A DNA stretch of 64,000 bases from Aralia elata (lineage: Eukaryota > Streptophyta > Magnoliopsida > Apiales > Araliaceae). The translations under genes and the position numbers were made by a program. The notes below the pieces were generated by a model that ran no database searches, had not been told where the DNA came from, and saw nothing but the letters and a program-made list of their open reading frames with translations. Location: positions 82,871,007-82,935,006 of the forward strand of contig CM068386.1 of assembly GCA_034770075.1 (NCBI GenBank). Direction: 5' to 3'. Positions 58,798-64,000 of this stretch are shown here, one piece after another; within the stretch, counting starts at the first letter, position 1; the number at the start of each line of letters is the position of its first letter.

Positions 58798-59830
58798 TCA
58801 CATTCGATAATTGATTAACCCCCCATCCATCAGTAGAAATGTAACTTTTGAGGGCTTTGCTTCTGTAAGGGTCATTGTTTCAAATTCACCTAGCTTGTTC
58901 TTCTTAGATAAAATCTCTTTTATGAACTTTAAATAGCTAGGCATTTGCTCCATTGTGTCTGTGAACGGAATATTGAATTGAAACTTCTTAAACACAACTA
59001 GGTCTTCATCTATCTTCTCATGGACCCCTCTATTATTCCACCATGGCTCTAAATTTATGCTGCCGACAAAAAATTTACTACTAATTGTGCACGGGCTTGT
59101 AAAGTTACCCGGATCCTTGAACTTTAGTAGAGAAGGCACATGGTGCACTATTGAAATCGGCTTCTCGGTATTGGAACTTAAGGCTAGAGCTAATCCTGCC
59201 TTCTTTCTGTGGTCCCCACTTTCCTTCTCCTTTTTAACATCCACATCTGTTGGCACGTCCGGTTGTAACTTTGGCGCAGACAATCCATCAATCTCGGGAA
59301 CCGTGTCGCTGGGCCACGCACCTTGAGGGTGATTGTTGAAGGCGTTTACAAGTTGACCCATCTAGTTCTCAAGATTTCGAATCGATATCTCCTGACTATT
59401 CATCCGCTCCTCATTCAAAACTATATACTTGGAGAGAAATTCCTCCAAGTTTGACTTCTTTTCCTCTTGTGGAGGGGCTTGATTTTGAAATTCTAGAGTA
59501 TATGATTGGCTTGGAGCAAAGGTTTGAGCTTGATTATTGTGGCTCCATAAAAAATTCGGATGATTCCTCCAATCATGATGATTATTGAAAGGATAGTCTC
59601 TAAAGTTGCTACGATACTGTAACGACTTGAAACTAAAGGCACATTGATGACTCGAATGGTTTCCCGCACATAATTCACAAATCACTGCTACACTCAGAAT
59701 ATGTTGCGCCCCTAAAGCGTCAATCTTCTTCATAAGTATCTCAATCTGTGCAGCTAGTGCAATATAAGTCCTTACCACATTTGGCTGAGTCATTCTCGCA
59801 TAAGGCCACTGATAATTGTAGGAAGCAATG
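58798..59830 (-). pseudogene. Gag C-terminus and protease scraps, internal region 3 (best preserved)
   Basis: Minus-strand frames 59793..59362 (zinc knuckle CELCAGNHSSHQC; LEEFLSKYIVLNEERMNS) and 59361..58798 (187 codons) separated by one stop. Order within the second: MGQLVNAFNNHPQG, KDPGNFTSPCTISSKFFVGS, then FKKFQFNIPFTDTMEQMPSY. Protease active site D-L-G absent. Together with internal region 1 this shows the rearrangement is a family trait. Confidence 0.82.
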
Positions 59831-59964
59831 ATGTACCTGTGTAAAAAAAATTAAAACAGAAGAAATAAACCAAAAAAATATATGTTTAAATTAAGATCAA
59901 ATTGATTGAAATTAATATTGAAAAAAATTATTAGTAATATTTCCCAACAATGGCGCCAAAAACT

Positions 59965-61571
59965 TGTTGTCCAAGTATGGTATTGACAATTATACACAAG
60001 TATACGTGGTCAACAAGTAATATAGTAGTAAGTAGAGTGTCGATCCCATGAGGAATATGCTAATAATATTATCCAAGTACTAACTTTATATCAACGCAAT
60101 CTTATTTAAACAAATAAATTTAAATTATAAAACTAAACTAATTAAAATAAAACTAAATTATCAAGCGATGATTAAAATCAGATTTAAAAGTTAAGATTAT
60201 AATTTCCCCCAATGCTTCATTTAAATCTCTTTATTCTCATTTCAATTAATTAATCATATCAAATCGTTAACCGAAAATTCACAATTATTTATAAAACCTC
60301 TTCTGATGGTTAGATAAAAATATTTTTTCAAATTAAATCACTATATTTCTATGTGAAATAATTTAGAACAAGATTCATTAATTTCAGATTCTCATAACGG
60401 TGACATGTGGCATATAGGTATATTCATATCCTATACACAAATCATGTTAATCAACCCTAAGGAGAATAAACAAAAACACATGTTATCATATATTCAGATC
60501 TAACCCTAGAATTCATCTTTCAATTTTATCTAGGTTATATCACAATAATTATTAGATAGGCAATCATCGATAAGCACAAATTATGATAAACGACTCAATT
60601 ATGATCAACAATAATCAATAAGAGAATAAATCAAGTTAAACTAAACATCGGGTTCAATTGCAATCTTAATATAAATTTAGTTCATAACGAAATTAGAAAA
60701 CATCCTTGGATTATAGAGATAAAAGAAAGGATAAAAGAATAAATCTGTGATAGTGCAATCCTTCTCCAATTTCTGCTCTCCTTGGCATACCACTTCCGTT
60801 CCTCGCAAATCTGATCTTGCAATCCAAGCTTCTATGCATCTAGGTTAGTCCCCAAAGTACAACCCTTGATCGGTATTTATAACCTCTTCCATAGCTTGGT
60901 AAACATTTAATCCAATTAAGAATCAATATGGCAAGTCCCAAGTCAGTTAGAAGTGCAAAACTCAGCAAAATCAGCCCCTGCGCACAAACCAGCGCTGCGG
61001 CGCCCATGAGCAGCAACGCTGCCTCTCTGTCCTCCTAGCGCCGCGGTGCTCAAACCTAGCGCTATGGCACTGTGCTCCTATTTGTAGATTTCTTTAAGAG
61101 CTTCGATTTGATAGGGGGCACATCCCGTAACTCTTCCCAAATAAACAGTTATGGTCTTTTTAAGCTTACTAGTCCGAACATGAATCCAACTCCAATCAGA
61201 ATTCGGATCTACTTTTTGAAACAATGTTTGGAGGCCCAAACAAACTCTGATTTTTACGAGAGAAACCTTTCTGAAAAGGTTAAGACGTCCTCTAAAACTT
61301 CATGAAGACCATTTTCTCATTCTGAAATTCTAACACTATCCAAATCTCAATTAAAGCTCCGGAGGTCAATCTGCCTAAAAGCTGGAAATTACAATGCTTC
61401 TCTAATTTGACTAAAATTAAACCAAATAGCTCCAATTTAACAAAAATGCAACCAAATAGCTTCCAACTTCATTTCCTACATAAAAGTATAAAAACGAATA
61501 GAAAATATTCGAAAACTCACAATTCATTAAGTCAAAAGTACTTAATTTATAGGTTTAAAATTCACTCATCA
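59965..61571 (-). repeat. Array LTR4 (uninterrupted, 1607 bp)
   Basis: TGTTGTCCAAGTATGG...TCACTCATCA, followed by ctttc. The reference intact copy for the family; TATA box on the minus strand at 60874..60882, GC palindrome cluster about 60975-61080. Confidence 0.93.
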
Positions 61572-61576
61572 CTTTC

Positions 61577-61686
61577 AGTTGTATCACCAATGTTTTCCTT
61601 TTTTTTTTATCTTTTTCATTCTCTCCTTCTTTCTTAGGTTCTTCCTTTTCATCTTTTCCATATTTCTTCTTGAGTTCCTCATTCTC
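61577..61686 (-). pseudogene. Upstream part of the SIRE-like acidic ORF
   Basis: The minus strand reads ENEELKKKYGKDEKEEPKKE, then more Lys/Glu, joining 35523 in frame once one copy of ctttc is removed. Cut at 61687 by another LTR. Confidence 0.6.
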
Positions 61687-63123
61687 TGTTTACCTAATTT
61701 ACTACTTAGAAATACACGAGTATACGTGATCAACTAGCAATATAGTGGCAAAAAGAGTATCGTTCCCAGGAGAATAATTAACAATCTATCAATCCAACTA
61801 CTAATTTTAAATTAATTCGATTTTATTTAAACAAATAAAATTTAGATTATAAATTCAATTAATAAAATTAACTAACTACTTAACAAGTTTATCACCATAT
61901 TAAACAACTAAATTACAATTTTCACTAATGTTTCATTTAAATTCCTTCACCCTCTTCCCCATTATTTAATTATATTGAATTGTTAACTGAGAATTAAGAA
62001 ATATTTATAAAACCCTTTTTCAAGTAATTAAATAAAAATATCTAATCCAATTACTTCATTATATTCCTATGTGAAATAATTAAGACTAAATTCATTAAGT
62101 AATAATTCTCATCAATGTCACATGTGGCATATAGGTATATTCTTATCCTATACACAAATCCAACTATTCAATTCCTCAAATAATTAAGATCACATATCAT
62201 CATATTTAGATCTAATTTTAGAATCTATTTCCCAATTTCATTTAGAACATATTAGATAATTGTTGATCAGACAATTATAAATTAAGCACAAAATATGATA
62301 AACAATTCATCGAAAATCAAATAACCAAAATAGAGTAAATTAATCTAAACTATCCATTAGGTTCCATTGTAATCTTAATAAAAGAATTAGTTCATAATAA
62401 TAAATAAAAGAATTCCCATAATCAATCCAAATAACATCTTAAAAACACAAGTATAAAAGATTAAGAGTAAAGAAGGAACTTTGTCACAAGTGATCTTCAC
62501 CCTTTTCTTCAATCCTTGCTCCTTATAAATTATCCTTCAATTTTTGGCAAAACCCTTGCCTCCAATATCTAATAATCTCTAGCAAATATCCAATGATGTA
62601 TATATCTAATATTATCAGCCTCCAGCCTATTTATAAGTCCATACATATCTTACAAATACAAAACCCTAGCTAACCTCAACTTAGTAAGTGTCCCAATTGG
62701 GTTAGAAGTGCACAACATCTGACCAACCAAATCCACGCGCCAAAGCCAGCCTTAGCGTCGCGGCTCTACTTTACGGCGTCGCGGCACTAGTGTCCTGCTC
62801 GCCCAATCTCGCGTGCTTGCGTGTGCCAGTTGCTTCACCATGCTAATTCTGATTCGTCGTGCCTAAACACAACCAAGCCTTGCCAATTCGCTTCACCGTG
62901 CCCAATACCGACACTCGCCTCACGCCAACATCCAATTGCTGCGTTTAGATTTATATTCTTGACTGATAATCCATCTTTTGCTTCTTTTTACGTCATTCCA
63001 CCTTAAAATTCAATTCCTACTTAAAAACACTAAAACGCATCAAAATGAACTAAAAATACTTAAGAACTCACAAAATTATCAAGTCAAAAGTACCCAATTT
63101 ATAGGTATAAAACTCACTCATCA
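61687..63123 (-). repeat. LTR of a third Athila-like family
   Basis: Plus TGTTTACCTAATTT...AACTCACTCATCA, 1437 bp, followed by the same polypurine tract and hairpin (63124..63165) as the other Athila-like families. TATA box on the minus strand near 62629-62637, GC motifs (gcgtcgcggc) at 62752-62790. The partner LTR lies beyond the window. Confidence 0.85.
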
Positions 63124-63389
63124 AATACCCCCAAACTTAAACCTTTGCTTGCCCTCAAGCAAAACACGAAAAACTACTCTAATATGCATAACAACAAATT
63201 AAATTGAATCTGTAACTCGGCCTCAAAGAATCCATAGTATCAAAAAAAACTCCCAGCAAAACTCCAAAAACATGCAAAGTTAAAAACTCACCTATTTATT
63301 AATTCTATAACAATCCATGATCCTCAAAATAATGAAGTGTATCCATACTATTCAGGTTAATCATCACTTAGATCAGACTATATAATCAG
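63124..63389 (-). mobile_element. 3' end of the internal region of the third Athila-like element
   Basis: Starts with minus TTTGGGGGTATT and the TTTGCTTG/CAAGCAAA stem. Non-coding as far as it goes; ends where another repeat begins. Confidence 0.65.
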
Positions 63390-64000
63390 TTTAACGACCG
63401 AGAATTCTGAAATTGCCTTGTAATTCGAATTTTTGAATATTAATGAATATTTTATATTTTATTAATATTATATTTGTGTTACGTGTTTAAAGGTTGCGTG
63501 ACAACCTGGATTATGTGAATGCATGAAATTTTATGTGTTATAGTTTTATTTAAGTGAATAATTGATTTCGCGTAGTGTCGCTAGATCGCTATTCGCGGGG
63601 CACGTTTCCCGAGGCACTATTCATGCCAGATATTTTTGTGTCTTTTTCGACTTTAATAAATTTCATACATACGTGTATGCGTACGAATAATTTTTTCAAG
63701 TGTCGGAAATTTTATTTGAGCTGATACGTGATTTTATCCGTATCCGAAATGTGTTATATGGGTGTTCCGAATGTCTGGACAAATTCTATAATAATTATTT
63801 TTATACATCCCAATAATTATGGGAGTACCCATTTTAATTTTGGGTAGAGTTATTTACTAGTTTTGGTACAAAAATGGGAGTTTTCGGATATATTTTTGGT
63901 GTTTTCAGGTATTTATTTTGGCTTGTTACTCCAAGAGGAAACCAATCCCTCATTTTAGACTAATTGGAATTGAGCAAGGAGGGAGGTTGCCGGCAAGCTC
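63390..64000 (+). repeat. Start of a further LTR-like repeat, truncated by the window end
   Basis: tttaacgaccgagaattctg resembles the TGTAACGACC start of large plant gypsy LTRs, with the first bases altered. The sequence composition changes here (more CG dinucleotides). No second copy is in the window, so this call is tentative. Confidence 0.35.

Larger units (their letters stand above)
35524..61571 (-). mobile_element. Tandem array of a non-autonomous Athila-like family: 4 LTRs, 3 internal regions
   Basis: Order on the plus strand: LTR1 (35524..45980, net 1614 bp), internal 1 (45981..48445), LTR2 (48446..50447), internal 2 (50448..54068), LTR3 (54069..57498), internal 3 (57499..59964), LTR4 (59965..61571). 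Each LTR is about 1.6 kb net, TGTTRTCC...ACTCATCA. Inner LTRs have a PBS on the left and a polypurine tract on the right, so they are shared by neighbours. Only the outer ends have the target duplication ctttc (35519..35523 and 61572..61576). Internal regions of 2.46 kb carry only gag and protease fragments. Confidence 0.93.

Noticed and set aside
47534..59326. 89-codon plus-strand ORFs at 47534..47803 and 59057..59326
   Set aside because: They are paralogous only because they are antisense to the same gag-protease scrap.
45472..61305. Plus-strand ORFs at 45472, 49956, 56989 and 61072 that resemble each other
   Set aside because: Same place in the four array LTRs, antisense to the element; similarity reflects LTR repetition, with no start, codon bias or domain to support a protein.

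Overview
This is nuclear DNA of a flowering plant, most likely a eudicot. It is AT-rich, holds one multi-exon nuclear gene with plant-type GT-AG introns, and is otherwise packed with nested plant transposable elements: Athila-like and chromovirus Ty3/gypsy, Ty1/copia, a Mutator-like element, hAT and PIF/Harbinger MITEs, and large solo LTRs. I cannot name the species.

Left part (about 0.4-15.7 kb): one complete host gene on the minus strand, 467..15588, encoding the nucleolar Brix-domain protein RPF1 (ribosome production factor 1). Its 11 exons give an uninterrupted 355-codon frame, and all ten introns have GT-AG ends. Intron 10 holds a 956-bp hAT-type MITE and a SINE-like unit. Intron 1 (8.5 kb) holds a 6.9-kb same-strand chromovirus that has lost reverse transcriptase and RNase H and was itself hit by a 2.86-kb solo LTR. 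Two TGGGCY (site II) motifs lie just upstream of the start.

Middle part (16.2-33.6 kb): a short gypsy element (16199..23377, TSD gatta) whose right LTR is split by a 4.9-kb Mutator-like element (18272..23147, perfect 9-bp TSD, about 247-bp TIRs, broken transposase gene). Next is a 7.3-kb degenerate copia element (24043..31386, TSD gtata), nested in the LTR of an older minus-strand copia. A SIRE-like element (LTR 32218..33611) follows; its acidic ORF is interrupted at 35523 and resumes at 61577.

Right part (35.5-64 kb): a 26-kb tandem array of a small non-autonomous Athila-like family, LTR-int-LTR-int-LTR-int-LTR, bounded by one pair of 5-bp duplications (ctttc). LTR1 carries an 8.8-kb second Athila-like element (36093..44930), LTR2 a Harbinger MITE, the middle internal region a truncated solo LTR, and LTR3 another solo LTR. 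A fifth LTR family (61687..63123) and the start of a sixth (about 63390 to the end) follow.

The most interesting signals are not protein genes. (1) The outer LTRs of the tandem array share variants against the inner pair, and the internal regions look like recombinants. (2) Two Athila-like families carry an array of stem-loops with a conserved loop and arms that change in compensating fashion. (3) Several LTR families carry family-specific palindromic motif clusters upstream of TATA boxes, and one element repeats that layout internally ahead of an extra ORF.
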